A DNA stretch of 64,000 nt from Tabrizicola thermarum (GTDB lineage Bacteria; Pseudomonadota; Alphaproteobacteria; Rhodobacterales; Rhodobacteraceae): assembly GCF_003574395.1 (NCBI RefSeq), contig NZ_QMJY01000010.1, forward strand, positions 1 through 64,000, given 5' to 3'. Positions 9,663 through 19,800 of this stretch are shown here, piece by piece. Under the pieces are notes generated by a model that was given only the letters and a program-made list of their open reading frames with translations, ran no database searches and was not told where the DNA came from. Within the stretch, counting starts at the first letter, position 1. The number at the start of each line of letters is the position of its first letter. A program made the translations under genes and the position numbers.

Positions 9663-10810
9663 CGCGCGCGGCGGGCCTTTTGCAGGGCGTGCACCGCAAT
9701 GCCGAAGGCACATAGAACGACGGCGGCGACCGTAAGTCCCGCCGGACCGGCGCTGGCCAGCAGGGCTGCCAGCACCGGCGTGCCGGTGGTGGTGCCCAGG
9801 TTCCCCAGCTGGGCCACCGCCCCGGCGGCGCGGGCGCGATCCTCGGCCGTGGCATTGAGCTCGGGGATCGCGGCGAAGCTCGCCCCCTGAACGATGCCGA
9901 GCGCAGCGGACAGCAGGAACCCTCCCGCCACCATCCCGGCCCCCTGCCCCCAGAACAGCCACAGGATCAGGAACCCCGGGACGGCCAGCGCATAGCCGAT
10001 CTGGACGATGCGGACGGCTGACATCCGTTTCAGCAGCCTGACGCCCAGGGTCAGCGACACGGCGATGGAGACGAGCGGCATCCCGGCGGCGATGAGGGCG
10101 CGGTGGGTCTCGGGCGTCGCGGGCGGCAGCAGGGTCAGGACTGCGACATACAGGAAAGTATAGCAGCAGAACCCCATCGCCGGGGCAGAGAGGCGGGGGG
10201 AGAGGTAGATCTGCGCGTGCTGTCGCAGCAGGTTGCCCATCGGCAAGGCTGTCCCGCGCGGGTCGGGCGGCAGGGTCAGCGCGAGGATCGCGGCGAGGGC
10301 CGCCATATAGGCGGCGTGGCCGAGAAAGAGGCTTGTGGGGCCCAGGTGGGGGCCGATCAGGGCGAGGATCGTGTAGGTCACGCCGAAGAAGCTGGACCAG
10401 AGGGTCATGGCAAGGGGGCGGCGCGCCTCGGGGGCGAGGGCCGCGATCATCGTGGGGCCGACGACGACGATGGCGAGGTGGGAGGCGCCCTCGACGATGC
10501 GGGAGGCCAGCATCAGGGGGTAGGCGGGCAGCAGCGACTGAAGGGCGGACATGGCGGCCCCGGCAACCAGCGCGGCGACGATGGCGCGGCGGGGGCCGAT
10601 GCGGGCGACGAGGAGGCCGGCGGTCGTGCCGAAGATCAGGCCGACCATGCCGACGATCGAGACGACGAGGCCGAGGGCGACCTCGCCGTTCCCGCCATAG
10701 GTCGCCCGTAGGGAGTCGTACAGGATCGAGATCTTGCCGAACTGGGCGGCCGCACCAAGGCCGGCGGCCCAGAGGAGGAGGACGAGCAGCATGGGGGGAA
10801 GCGGGCGCAT
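9650..10810 (-). CDS. MFS transporter, 386 aa
   Basis: About 12 hydrophobic helices are spread over the whole protein. A family-typical loop after helix 2, GLLVARIGPRRAIVAA, corresponds to the MFS motif GxLaDrxGrr, and SRIVEGASHLAIVVVGPTM resembles motif B of drug/sugar exporters. The start at 10810 gives MRPLPPMLLVLLLWAAGL, directly entering helix 1. Substrate cannot be read from sequence; the helix-4 and helix-5 pattern resembles the CynX/drug-efflux side of the superfamily. The gene is monocistronic, convergent with the rhodanese gene and divergent from the HExxH secreted protein across 208 bases. Confidence 0.85.
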   Translation of the reverse strand: MRPLPPMLLVLLLWAAGLGAAAQFGKISILYDSLRATYGGNGEVALGLVVSIVGMVGLIFGTTAGLLVARIGPRRAIVAALVAGAAMSALQSLLPAYPLMLASRIVEGASHLAIVVVGPTMIAALAPEARRPLAMTLWSSFFGVTYTILALIGPHLGPTSLFLGHAAYMAALAAILALTLPPDPRGTALPMGNLLRQHAQIYLSPRLSAPAMGFCCYTFLYVAVLTLLPPATPETHRALIAAGMPLVSIAVSLTLGVRLLKRMSAVRIVQIGYALAVPGFLILWLFWGQGAGMVAGGFLLSAALGIVQGASFAAIPELNATAEDRARAAGAVAQLGNLGTTTGTPVLAALLASAGPAGLTVAAVVLCAFGIAVHALQKARRARQAA

Positions 10811-11018
10811 GGGGAAGTGGTAGCGGGAAGGGCGGCGGGATGCCAGAGGGGCGCCGCGCGTGGCGCGTTTTGCGGGGCGTTTGTTTTCAAGGGCTTGGCT
10901 GCGGGCGTTCAGGATTTCTTAACCTCTCGCGTCTTCCGATTCGCGAAGGAGCAGAGGGCGATTTCTCTTTCAGTCACAGGTGCATGACGCTCTTGCAAAT
11001 TTTCCGTGACAGTTCAGC

Positions 11019-11495
11019 ATGGGTTTCATGAAAGCCCTGTGCGCCGCCCTGCCCCTTGCCGCCTTTGTCGGTGCCCTCCCGGCGCAGGCCGGGGACCTGT
11101 GTCCGCTGGTGGCCGACCTCAATGCGGCCCTGGTCAGGACCACCGATCATGCGCCCGTCGCCTGCCCCGAGATCGGCTTTGCGCTGCTGGATGACCAGCC
11201 GGGGCTGCGGTCGCAGGCGGGGGCCTATTTCCCCGACAGCGGCCGGATCGAGCTGGCCCCGGACCTCGACCTGACCACGGCCTATGGGCAGAGCTTCCTG
11301 CTGCACGAAATGGTCCATGCCGCACAGTTCGCCGAAGGTGCGGACCGGGTGGCGCGCTGTCCGGCGGCGCTGGAGGCCGAAGCCTATCGGGTGCAGGCCG
11401 ACTTCCTTCAAGCTGCCGGACTGTCGCGCGATGCCCTGTTCACACGGATGCTGGGCGAGCAGTTGGGGCGTTGCGGCGCGGCGTCCGACTACTGA
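11019..11495 (+). CDS. Secreted DUF6647-like protein with HExxH motif, 158 aa
   Basis: A Sec signal peptide covers residues 1-24 (hydrophobic LCAALPLAAFVGALPAQA, cleavage before GDLC). The mature domain carries HEMVH (96-100) inside SFLLHEMVHAAQF, and EAEAY some 20 residues later could give the third zinc ligand, as in gluzincin-like metallopeptidases. Four Cys (28, 49, 114, 152) could form two disulfides. The resemblance to DUF6647 is from memory; protease activity is unproven. ATG 11019 is used, but an ATG three codons later is equally possible because neither has a clear ribosome-binding site. It overlaps the end of the convergent methyltransferase gene by 7 bases. Confidence 0.75.
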   Translation: MGFMKALCAALPLAAFVGALPAQAGDLCPLVADLNAALVRTTDHAPVACPEIGFALLDDQPGLRSQAGAYFPDSGRIELAPDLDLTTAYGQSFLLHEMVHAAQFAEGADRVARCPAALEAEAYRVQADFLQAAGLSRDALFTRMLGEQLGRCGAASDY

Positions 11496-12055
11496 GAGCC
11501 ATCCTTCTGCGCCATGGCCCAGGCGACCACCGGAAAGTCCGGGTCGTTGCTCAGATCGTCGTCCTCGCGCAATTCGGGCGGCCAGGGCAGCTCGAGGTTG
11601 CGCGCCGCGACATGGCGGTTGCCCCATTGGTGGCCTTGCACGCGGTCGGGGTCGAACCCGGCCTCGACCAGCAGGTTCCTCAGGCCCCGCGCGGTCCAGC
11701 GCGAGCAGTCCACCGGCGCGCCGTGGAAGGGCGCAAGGAACGGCACCGCGACCCAAAACCAGCCGCCCGGACGCAGCATCCGGTAGATGTTGCGGGTGGC
11801 GGCATAGGGGCGGTCCAGATGCTCCCACACCTGGTTGGCCAGGATGAGGTCGAAGCGGACGACCTTGCCGCGGTCATCCAGCATCGGGCCCTTGCAGGGG
11901 TCGAATTTCCAGCGGTTCAGCGCAAGGTAGCTGCGGAAGGGAAAGCCCTGCCCCCATTTTCCCGACAGTTCCAGCACATCCAGCCTGTCGGGGCCAAGAC
12001 TGGTGATCCAGTCCCGGCTTTCGCGCTGCATGACGACCCGGTTGAGGGAGGCCAT
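11489..12055 (-). CDS. Class I SAM-dependent methyltransferase, 188 aa
   Basis: The start ATG at 12055 overlaps the lpd stop (TGATG), which implies translational coupling. The 188-residue product has a reduced Rossmann core: LDVLELSGKWGQGFPF in the position of motif I, FDLILANQVWEHLDRPYAA for motifs II/III, and NIYRMLRPGGWFWVAVPF for post-motif strands of the Methyltransf_11 type. The usual GxGxG is replaced by SGKWG. The substrate is unknown. The reading frame continues open upstream, but that part is in the lpd gene and not methyltransferase-like. Confidence 0.82.
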   Translation of the reverse strand: MASLNRVVMQRESRDWITSLGPDRLDVLELSGKWGQGFPFRSYLALNRWKFDPCKGPMLDDRGKVVRFDLILANQVWEHLDRPYAATRNIYRMLRPGGWFWVAVPFLAPFHGAPVDCSRWTARGLRNLLVEAGFDPDRVQGHQWGNRHVAARNLELPWPPELREDDDLSNDPDFPVVAWAMAQKDGSQ

Positions 12056-13452
12056 CAGATGTGGAGTGCCCGCCCATAGGCGTCGAGCACGGCTTCGTGC
12101 ATCATCTCGGACAGGGTCGGATGCGGGAAGACGGTGTTCATCAGGTCTTCCTCGGTCGTCTCGAGCGTGCGGCCGACGACATAGCCCTGGATCAGTTCGG
12201 TCACTTCCGCGCCGACCATATGGGCGCCCAGAAGCTCTCCCGTCCGCGCGTCGAAAACGGTTTTCACCATGCCTTCCGGTTCGCCAAGCGCGATGGCCTT
12301 GCCGTTGCCGATGAAGGGGAAACGGCCGACCTTCACCTGATAGCCTGCGTCCTTGGCCTTCTGTTCGGTCAGGCCGACAGAGGCGACCTGCGGGTGGCAA
12401 TAGGTGCAGCCCGCGATGGAGCTCGGCTTGATCGGATGCGGATGCCCGCCCGCGATCAGTTCGGCCACCATCACGCCTTCGTGGCTGGCCTTGTGCGCCA
12501 GCCAGGGGGCGCCTGCGATGTCGCCGATGGCATAAAGCCCCTCGACCCCGGTGCGGCAGTATTCGTCGGTCACGACATGGGTGCGGTCGATCTTCACGCC
12601 CAGAGCCTCCAGCCCGAGGTTTTCCACGTTGCCGACGATCCCCACGGCAGAGATGACGGTGTCGAAGTCCTGCGTGGTGATCTTCCCGTCCTGCTCGATA
12701 TGGGCGGTGACGCCCTGCCCCGGCTTGCGGTCCAGCTTCTTCACCGCGGCCTTTTCCAGGATCTTCATGCCCTGCTTGACGAATTGCTTCTTCGCGAAGG
12801 CGCTGATCTCGGCGTCTTCGACCGGCAGAATGCGGTCCATCACTTCAACAACCGTCGTGTCTGCGCCGAGGGTGTTGAAGAAACTGGCGAATTCGATGCC
12901 GATGGCGCCCGAGCCGATGACGAGCAGTTTCCTGGGCATACGGCTGGCGACAAGGGCGTGCTTGTAGGACCAGACCAGATCGCCGTCGGCCTCCAGCCCC
13001 GGCAGTTCCCGCGCGCGGGCGCCGGTGGCGAGGATGATCGATTTCGCGGTGAGCTCTTCCGTGCCCTTGTCGGTTTTCACCGAAACGGTGCCCTTCTTCG
13101 GCAGGGTCGCCGTGCCCATGAACACCGTGACCTTGTTCTTCTTCATCAGATGGCCGATGCCGCCGGAAAGCTGTTTCGCCACCGCGCGGGACCGGGCGAC
13201 GACAGCGGGCAGGTCATAGCCGATGCCGTCCGCTTTCAGGCCGAATTCCTTGGCGCGGTGCATCAGGTGGAAGACCTCGGCACTGCGCAGAAGCGCCTTC
13301 GTGGGAATGCAGCCCCAGTTCAGGCAGATGCCGCCCAGATGTTCGCGCTCGACGATGGCGACCTTGAGGCCCAGCTGGCTGGCCCGGATGGCGGCGACAT
13401 AGCCCCCCGGTCCGGCACCGATCACGATCACGTCGAAGTTCTGGGCAGCCAT
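12055..13452 (-). CDS. lpd: Dihydrolipoyl dehydrogenase (E3)
   Basis: The 465-residue flavoprotein reoxidises dihydrolipoamide of 2-oxoacid dehydrogenase complexes with NAD. The FAD-binding VIVIGAGPGGYVAAIRASQL leads to the redox disulfide in GGICLNWGCIPTKALL. An NAD-binding VIGSGAIGIEFASFF follows in the middle, and the dimer-domain catalytic pair lies in HPHPTLSEMMHEAV. The NWGCIPTK variant is typical of the E3 that accompanies pyruvate dehydrogenase in alphaproteobacteria. A GGAGGG site precedes the ATG. E1 and E2 genes are not in the window; the coupled downstream gene is a methyltransferase. Confidence 0.96.
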   Translation of the reverse strand: MAAQNFDVIVIGAGPGGYVAAIRASQLGLKVAIVEREHLGGICLNWGCIPTKALLRSAEVFHLMHRAKEFGLKADGIGYDLPAVVARSRAVAKQLSGGIGHLMKKNKVTVFMGTATLPKKGTVSVKTDKGTEELTAKSIILATGARARELPGLEADGDLVWSYKHALVASRMPRKLLVIGSGAIGIEFASFFNTLGADTTVVEVMDRILPVEDAEISAFAKKQFVKQGMKILEKAAVKKLDRKPGQGVTAHIEQDGKITTQDFDTVISAVGIVGNVENLGLEALGVKIDRTHVVTDEYCRTGVEGLYAIGDIAGAPWLAHKASHEGVMVAELIAGGHPHPIKPSSIAGCTYCHPQVASVGLTEQKAKDAGYQVKVGRFPFIGNGKAIALGEPEGMVKTVFDARTGELLGAHMVGAEVTELIQGYVVGRTLETTEEDLMNTVFPHPTLSEMMHEAVLDAYGRALHI

Positions 13453-13527
13453 TCTTCCCTCCCTGGAAAAAGTAGTTTGCCATTAAACTATCCGGAAACC
13501 CCAGGCAACGCCGGGGCTGCCTTGGCC

Positions 13528-14112
13528 CTATGCATCCGGCGCATGGCTTTTCAGCCGGTTCACCACTGCCGCATAACCGCCTTCGTCAAGCCAGGCCTGC
13601 TCTTCCGGGCTGCTGGTGCGCCCCAGCGCCGCGTTGCGGGTCGGGAAGCGGCCGAAGCGGGCGATCACCCAGTGATGCGCGCGGGCGTGCAGCGCCATGT
13701 CGGGGTCGGAGGCCAGACGCTCGGTCATCAGCTGCACCGACAGGGCCTGATCGGCGGGGTCCTCGGAATGTTCGAAGGGCATGTAGAAGAACTGGCGTTC
13801 GGGTTCCGGCGCGCCCATGTCCCAGCCGGCCTCGAGCGCCCTGCGGGCGGCGGCGCGGGCGCGGGCATCGGTGGCGAAGGCAAGCGCGGTGCCGCGGTGG
13901 ATGTTGCGCGGGATCTGGTCGGTCAGGATCAGATAGGCCAGCGTGCCGACCGTGCCCTCGGCCCAATGATCCAGCCCGCCGTCCTGCGCGGCCTGCCAGA
14001 GATCGGCGAACCGGTCGCGGCAGAGCGTGTCGATCTCTTCCCCGCCCGCATACCAGCCTTTCGGGCCGATCTCGTGCAGCCAGAAGTCCAGAAGCTCGAT
14101 CGGATCGGACAT
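13528..14112 (-). CDS. DUF924 family protein, 194 aa
   Basis: The protein matches the DUF924 pattern. It begins with IELLDFWLHEIGPKGWYAGG and a helical RFADLWQAAQDG. The hallmark LAYLILTDQIPRNIHRGTA then follows, with MPFEHSEDPADQALSV and HHWVIARFGRFPTRNAALGR towards the C-terminus. Predicted fully helical and TPR-like, cytoplasmic, without assigned biochemical function; family members occur widely in Proteobacteria and in plants. It lies between the lpd promoter and a divergently ending MFS gene on the same strand, 61 bases after the latter's stop. No co-operonic link is evident. Confidence 0.88.
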   Translation of the reverse strand: MSDPIELLDFWLHEIGPKGWYAGGEEIDTLCRDRFADLWQAAQDGGLDHWAEGTVGTLAYLILTDQIPRNIHRGTALAFATDARARAAARRALEAGWDMGAPEPERQFFYMPFEHSEDPADQALSVQLMTERLASDPDMALHARAHHWVIARFGRFPTRNAALGRTSSPEEQAWLDEGGYAAVVNRLKSHAPDA

Positions 14113-14173
14113 GGCGGCCTCCCTGCTGGGTCAAAGACTTGCAGGGATCGGCGGATATCGCAACCGCTGATCG

Positions 14174-15400
14174 TCAGTCCCTGGCGGCCTCGTCCAGCAC
14201 TGCCTCGACGGCCAGGGGCGAGGCGGTCGGCGTGACCGAACGGTAGGCGCCGGTGACGGCGGGGGCGGCGCGGCGGGTCATGCGGAAGACGGCATAGCCG
14301 ACAAGGGCGACATAGAGCAGGCCGATGAACAGGAAGAAGCCCGAGGGGCCGGTCGTCTCCATCATCCAGCCGGTCGCGGTGGGGCCGAAGATCGCGCCGA
14401 AGCCGTTCAGGAAGATCAGCCCCGCCGAAGCGCCGGCCATCTGGTCGCGGGGCAGGAAGTCGTTCGTGTAGGCGATGAGGAGCGCATAGACCGGGTTGGT
14501 GATGCCGCCCAGCACCATGGCGATGCCGACAAGGGCGGGGAAGGGCAGCGGCAGGAAGGCGGCCAGCGCCATGGCGGCGGCGGCCACGGCCGACAGGCCC
14601 ATGATCAGCGTCCGCCGGTCCATCCGGTCCGAGACCCAGCCCACGGGGTATTGCAGCAGCAACCCGCCGACATAAAGCGCGCCGACGAAGATCGAGATCT
14701 GGCTGACCGACAGCCCCTCTTGCGCGCCCCAGACGGCGGCCATGCCGAACATGGCCGAAAAGATGCCCCCCGTCAGCAGCATCCCGACGCAGCCCAGGGG
14801 CGAGATCTGGAAGAGCCGCGCAAAGGAGACGCGGCGCGAACCGTCGAAGGCGGGCGCAGGGGTGGGGGCAAGCAGGATCGGCATGAAGGCCAGCGAGACC
14901 AGCACCGAGGGCAGGATGAACAGCGCAAAGCCCGAAGGGTCGGGAAGGTTCAGCAGGACCTGGGAGGCGATGATGCCGATCATCTGCACGATCATGTAGG
15001 CCGACAGCGCCTGGCCCCGCGTCTCGTTCGAGGCGGTGTTGTTGATCCAGCTTTCGGCGGTGATGTAGATGCCCGAAAAGCAGAACCCCGCCAGCACGCG
15101 CAGGCCTGTCCAGACCATCCAGTCGGGATAGACCGGATAGATCACCAGCACCGCCGAGATCAGCGAGCCGAGCGCGGCAAAGACCCGCACATGCCCGACC
15201 CGCCGGATCATCCGGGGCGCGGCCCAGGAGCCGAACAGGAAGCCCAGGAAATAGGCTGCCATCACATAGGACAGCTGATAGGTCGAGAAGCCCTCGATAT
15301 TGCCGCGGATGCCCAGAAGCGTGCCCTGGACGCCGTTGCCGACCATCAGGAGCATCACCCCCATCAGAAGCGGCCAGGAATGGGTAAGGACCTTCAGCAT
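14174..15400 (-). CDS. MFS transporter, 408 aa
   Basis: The protein has 12 predicted helices. The GSWAAPRMIRRVGHVRVFAA loop after helix 2 and GWVSDRMDRRTLIMGL in the second half are the two MFS motif-A copies. SGIYITAESWINNTASNETR resembles the YcaD/UMF-type transporters of Proteobacteria. The start at 15400 follows an adequate ribosome-binding site and enters helix 1 within 10 residues. It is 12 bases after the DUF3147 gene, so it is probably the last gene of the AsmA-queA-DUF3147-MFS run. The substrate is unknown; a role in solute export is likely from the family. Confidence 0.85.
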   Translation of the reverse strand: MLKVLTHSWPLLMGVMLLMVGNGVQGTLLGIRGNIEGFSTYQLSYVMAAYFLGFLFGSWAAPRMIRRVGHVRVFAALGSLISAVLVIYPVYPDWMVWTGLRVLAGFCFSGIYITAESWINNTASNETRGQALSAYMIVQMIGIIASQVLLNLPDPSGFALFILPSVLVSLAFMPILLAPTPAPAFDGSRRVSFARLFQISPLGCVGMLLTGGIFSAMFGMAAVWGAQEGLSVSQISIFVGALYVGGLLLQYPVGWVSDRMDRRTLIMGLSAVAAAAMALAAFLPLPFPALVGIAMVLGGITNPVYALLIAYTNDFLPRDQMAGASAGLIFLNGFGAIFGPTATGWMMETTGPSGFFLFIGLLYVALVGYAVFRMTRRAAPAVTGAYRSVTPTASPLAVEAVLDEAARD

Positions 15401-15412
15401 CGCCGCCTGTCG

Positions 15413-15766
15413 TCAGATCGGAAGATTGAAGCGCGGCGCGAGCCACACCAGAAGCATGTAGAGGCCGAAGGTCACGGCGCAGCCGACCGCCAGCGACAGC
15501 CAGAAGCCCAGACCCGACCGGATCATCCAGGGCATGATAAGAAACATCGGCAGCGAGGGCAGGACATACCAGAACGTCGCCTCGGCATGGGTGGCGATCC
15601 GCGCGCTGTCGCCGGTGTCGCGCCACAGCCAGATCATGCCCAGGATCGAGATCAGCGGCAGCGAGGCGACAAGGGCAGCCACGCCGGGACTGCGGCGGGC
15701 GATTTCGGAAATGGCGGCGATCAGAAGCCCCGAAAGCGCGGCCTTGAGGACGAAGTAGCTCATCAT
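15413..15766 (-). CDS. DUF3147 family membrane protein, 117 aa
   Basis: A small protein with four hydrophobic helices, beginning [20 protein letters not shown] and containing [20 protein letters not shown], then [19 protein letters not shown]. This pattern fits DUF3147, a family of four-helix inner-membrane proteins with no known function. The ATG at 15766 overlaps the queA stop as ATGA, so it is translationally coupled; a second ATG directly follows. The MFS gene begins 12 bases after its stop. Confidence 0.82.
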   Translation of the reverse strand: MMSYFVLKAALSGLLIAAISEIARRSPGVAALVASLPLISILGMIWLWRDTGDSARIATHAEATFWYVLPSLPMFLIMPWMIRSGLGFWLSLAVGCAVTFGLYMLLVWLAPRFNLPI

Positions 15767-16806
15767 GCGTCACCCGGAATCAGCAGCGAACTGTCGCCGT
15801 AAGAGAAGAACCTATAGCCTTCCCGGATGGCGTGGGCATAAATGTCGCGGATGCGCGCTTCGCCCATCAGGGCCGAGACGAGCATCACCAGCGTCGATTT
15901 CGGCAGGTGGAAGTTGGTCATCAGCGCGTCGGTCACGCGAAAGCGGTAGCCGGGGTAGATGAAGATGTCGGTCTCGGCCTCGAAGGGGTGCAGGACGCCC
16001 GCCTCGTCTGCCGCGCTTTCGATCAGCCGCAGCGCGGTGGTGCCCACGGGGATGACCCGGCCCCCTGCCCGTCTGGTCGCGTTGATCTCTGCCGCCGCCG
16101 CCGCCGAGACGCGGCCCCATTCGGCGTGCATCCGGTGCGTGGTCACGTCCTGAACCTTGACCGGCAGGAAGGTGCCCGCGCCGACATGCAGGGTGACTTC
16201 GGTGAAGTCCACGCCCTTGGCGGCCAGCCGCTGCAAGAGGTCTTCGTCGAAATGCAGCGAGGCGGTGGGGGCGGCCACCGCGCCGGTGTGGCGGGCAAAG
16301 ACGGTCTGGTAATCGGTGCGGTCCTGATCGTCCGCCGCGCGCTTCGCCGCGATGTAGGGCGGAAGCGGCATCACCCCCGCTTCGGCCAGGGCGGCGTCGA
16401 AATCCTCTCCCGTCAGGTCGAAGGCCAGGGTCAGGTCGGTGTCGGACTTGTCTGCCACCGTCGCGGAGAGGCGGTCGGAAAAGCGGATCACCTCGCCCGG
16501 CTTCACCTTGCGCAGGGGCTTGGCCAGCGCGCGCCAGCCGGTCGGGCGGGGTTCCAACAGGGTGATCTCGACCTTGGCCACCGCGTCCCCCCGCTGGCGG
16601 GTGCCGAAGAGGCGCGCGGGCAGGACCCTGGTGTTGTTCAGCACCAGCCGGTCGCCGGGGCGGAGGATGTCCACCAGGTCCGACACCCGCCGGTCGCTGA
16701 TCCGGTCGCCCTCGGCCAGCAGCAGCCGCGCCGAGGTGCGGGGCCGGGCGGGCCGGGTCGCGATCAGGCTCTCCGGCAGGTCGAAATCGAAATCGGAGAG
16801 TTTCAT
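15763..16806 (-). CDS. queA: tRNA preQ1(34) S-adenosylmethionine ribosyltransferase-isomerase
   Basis: The 347-residue protein is full-length QueA. It uses the ribosyl group of SAM to convert preQ1 at wobble position 34 into epoxyqueuosine in tRNAs with GUN anticodons (His, Asp, Tyr, Asn). Family motifs are the N-terminal [66 protein letters not shown] and [17 protein letters not shown]. Its start overlaps the stop of the large AsmA-type gene by 4 bases (ATGA) and its stop overlaps DUF3147 likewise, so the three are coupled. The two tRNA-Asp(GTC) genes elsewhere in the window would be substrates. Confidence 0.96.
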   Translation of the reverse strand: MKLSDFDFDLPESLIATRPARPRTSARLLLAEGDRISDRRVSDLVDILRPGDRLVLNNTRVLPARLFGTRQRGDAVAKVEITLLEPRPTGWRALAKPLRKVKPGEVIRFSDRLSATVADKSDTDLTLAFDLTGEDFDAALAEAGVMPLPPYIAAKRAADDQDRTDYQTVFARHTGAVAAPTASLHFDEDLLQRLAAKGVDFTEVTLHVGAGTFLPVKVQDVTTHRMHAEWGRVSAAAAAEINATRRAGGRVIPVGTTALRLIESAADEAGVLHPFEAETDIFIYPGYRFRVTDALMTNFHLPKSTLVMLVSALMGEARIRDIYAHAIREGYRFFSYGDSSLLIPGDA

Positions 16807-19800
16807 TGCCCCTCGGCGTCCTTCAGGTTCGCCGGGCGCTGGCGGAACAGCTCGCGGAACATGCCGGGGGTCAGGACCGACAAGGGGTTGACCGACACGT
16901 CCGGCGCGCTGGCGGTTCCGGTCAGCCGGTAGTTGAAGCCGAAAAGCCCCTCGCCGCGCCGTGTCAGGATCTGTCCCACCCCGTTGACCAGATAGATCGG
17001 CGAGATCACGCCCTGAAGGTCGATCGCGCCGCTGCCGGTCAGATAGAGGCCCGCGAAGGAAATGCCAAGCGAGGCGCCGACGGCCGAGCCTTGCGTGATC
17101 TCGACCGCGCGGGGGGTCAGGACGAAGGCCACTTCGCCGTTGTTGAAGGCCAGCCCCTCGCCGTTCATCTGCTCCAGCAGCCCCACGACCGAGACGGCCG
17201 ACAGAAGCTCGGCCAGCGCGGGGGCGCCCTGCACGCGCATCCGGCTGAAGCTGGCCTTGCCGCTGTATTCGCCCTTGGGTCCGCGCGGGACCAGCGTCAT
17301 GTCCAGCGTCCCGCCGCGCCCCTTGTCGAAGATGCCCGCCGCCGCCATCACCGCGCCCGCGTTTTCAGAGGTGATGCGGACGGCGGTGCCGTTCTTCGCC
17401 GGGGCGACAACGCCCGCGATCCGGGCGCTGCCGTTGACCCCGGCGGTGAAGGTGCCGTTGAAGCCCCCCCTGGAGCCGAAATCACCGCGGAAATCGGTCA
17501 GGCGGATGCCTTCCGAGAGGCGAAGCGCGTCGAGGCGGACCCTGATCGGACCGCCCCCGCCCGCGGCTTTGCCCATGTCCGGCATCCGCCGCATGTCCAG
17601 CGTGCCGCCGGTCAGCGCGACATCGACGGCGGCGCCCTTGCCGCGTCCGGTCAGGGTGACGGCGGCGTCCAGCCAGTCCCCCGCCTTGACCTGGGAGAAC
17701 ACCGCCTTGTCGAGCCCGCCGCTTTCCCGCGTGGTCACGGTCCCGCGCGCCGTGAGGCCAGGGGCAGAGAGCGAGAGCCGCTCCACCACCGGCTGGCGCG
17801 AGAGCGTGGCTTCAAGGTCCAGCGCGGCGCGTGTCCCGGCCGGTTTCGACCAGCCAAGCGCGTCAAGCCGCAGCGCAAGCCCGGTGAGGGTCGAGGTCAG
17901 CGTCAGTTGCGGCGGCTGGTCCTTGACGAGGGCCACGTCGATGGCAGCGGGCCCCTCGCCCTTGACGGACCCCGCGGGCAGCTCCACCCCGAAATCGCGC
18001 AGCACCGCGTCGGACAGCATGACCGTGCCGTTGACCCGCGCGCGGCCCTTCTGTTCGGGACCGAAGCCCTGAAGGTAGGTCAGGTCGATGGGCATCCGGT
18101 CAAGCCTGCCCTTCCCGCTCAGCTGCAACCCGTCGGTGTTCACCGCCACGGCAACCTCGGGCGCGGTCAGGATGCGGCCGGGCACCAGAGCGGGCGAGGT
18201 GAAGTTGCGGATCGTGCCCGCGACGGTGAAATTCACCTCTTCGAAGGGGATCTTCGGCTTCATCGGCATCAGGATCGTCGCCGTGAGGTCCGCCCGCCCG
18301 TCGCCCAGGTTGTAGGGCTGCCCGGCCTTGGAGAAGAAGCTGAACGGTTCCTGGTCCAGAAGCGACAGCGTGGCGGTCAGGCTGGCCGAGGTGACAAGAT
18401 CGACCTTGGCCGTCGCCGGGCGCTGGGTGATGTCGAGGATCTGGAAGACGGTCCCGTCCGCCTCGATCCGGCCGCCCTCGGGGGCGATGACATGGCCCCG
18501 GTCCAGCGCGACGATGTAGGTCTTGTTGTCCAGCGTGGCGTGGCCGCGGCCGTCCAGGATCGGCGGCAGGGTGCGGACGAAACGGACCTCGGTGTCGAGG
18601 AATTCGTAGGACAGGTTGAACAGCGGCTGCCCGCCCGGTTCCAGCCGCAGCGCCGCCTGCACGTCGGTCAGCTGACCCTGGCCCACATTGTCGGCGAACC
18701 AGTCGCGGGTCTTCGGCACGACCGAAACCGGCCAGAGCTTCAACAGCCGGTCGGCCGCGATCCGGTTCAGCGTCAGATCCAGCGCCCCGCCCCAGCCCGC
18801 CTCCTCGGCCGCGACCTGGCCCGACAAGAGCAGCCTTTCGTCGCCTTCGACCAGCGACAGCTGGCCGATGTCCACCCGGAAGGGCGCCAGCTTCAGGCGC
18901 AGGTCCAGCGCGCCCTGGCCAAAGCGCACGGGTGCCTCGAACAGGCCCTCGGGGTCCAGCGTCACCTGTTCGAAGGCGATCTGCGTCTGGATGCTGGCAG
19001 GCAGCGCGCCCGGCGCGAGGGGCTGGCCCGTCGGCCCTAGAAGGTCGCCATGCCCGTGCGCGGTCAGCCGCAGCGAGGCGCTTTCGACGGACAGGTTGGT
19101 CAGCTCGATCCGCGCCGCCACCGGGTCATAGCCAAGCGACAGCGCAGCCCGGTCGAAGGCGATGGGACGGGCGCCGCGCCCGGGGGCAAGGCTGCCCGAG
19201 GAAAGGCCAAGCGACCCCGTCAGGCTGGAAAAGCTGCCGGTCTCGTCCAGCCGGGCCTCGAGATTGCCCGAGATCGGGGCGTTGACAAAGCCAAGGAAGG
19301 CCAGCGGCGGGGCCATCGCGGCAAGGTCGGTCGCGGCGATGTTGTCGACCCTTGCGCTGAGGCGCGCGGTTTCGGCGGTCTTGTCGGACACCACCGTCAG
19401 CAAGGCCTGCGCCGGGTCCGTCCCGTCCAGAAGCGTCAGCCCCAGTTGCGCCGAGATCGCCTCGGCGCCGTTCTCGATCACCAGCCGGCCGTCGCCGACC
19501 TCCCAGCTGCGCCCGGCGCGGTCATCTGTCAGCCGCAGGGTCAGGCCCTCGGCCTCGATCGTTTCCAGGGCGGCGAACGAGGGGCTGGCAAACAGCCGCT
19601 CGACCGCGGCGAGCGCGCCCGAGACATCCGTCGGGCCGGTCCCGGTGTCGCGGTCGTCCAGTTGCAGGTCGATCAGCCCGTTGGCATCGCGCCGCACGGC
19701 GATCCGCGCCCCGGTCAGGCGAATCCGGCTGGGCCGCACCTTGCCGGACAGAAGCGCCCGGGGGTCGAAGGAAAGCGCCGCCTCGGGCAGGGTCAGCAGC

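Noticed and set aside
12061-14235. 724-codon frame antisense to lpd and DUF924
   Set aside because: Runs through two confirmed genes and an intergenic gap; no protein family signal.
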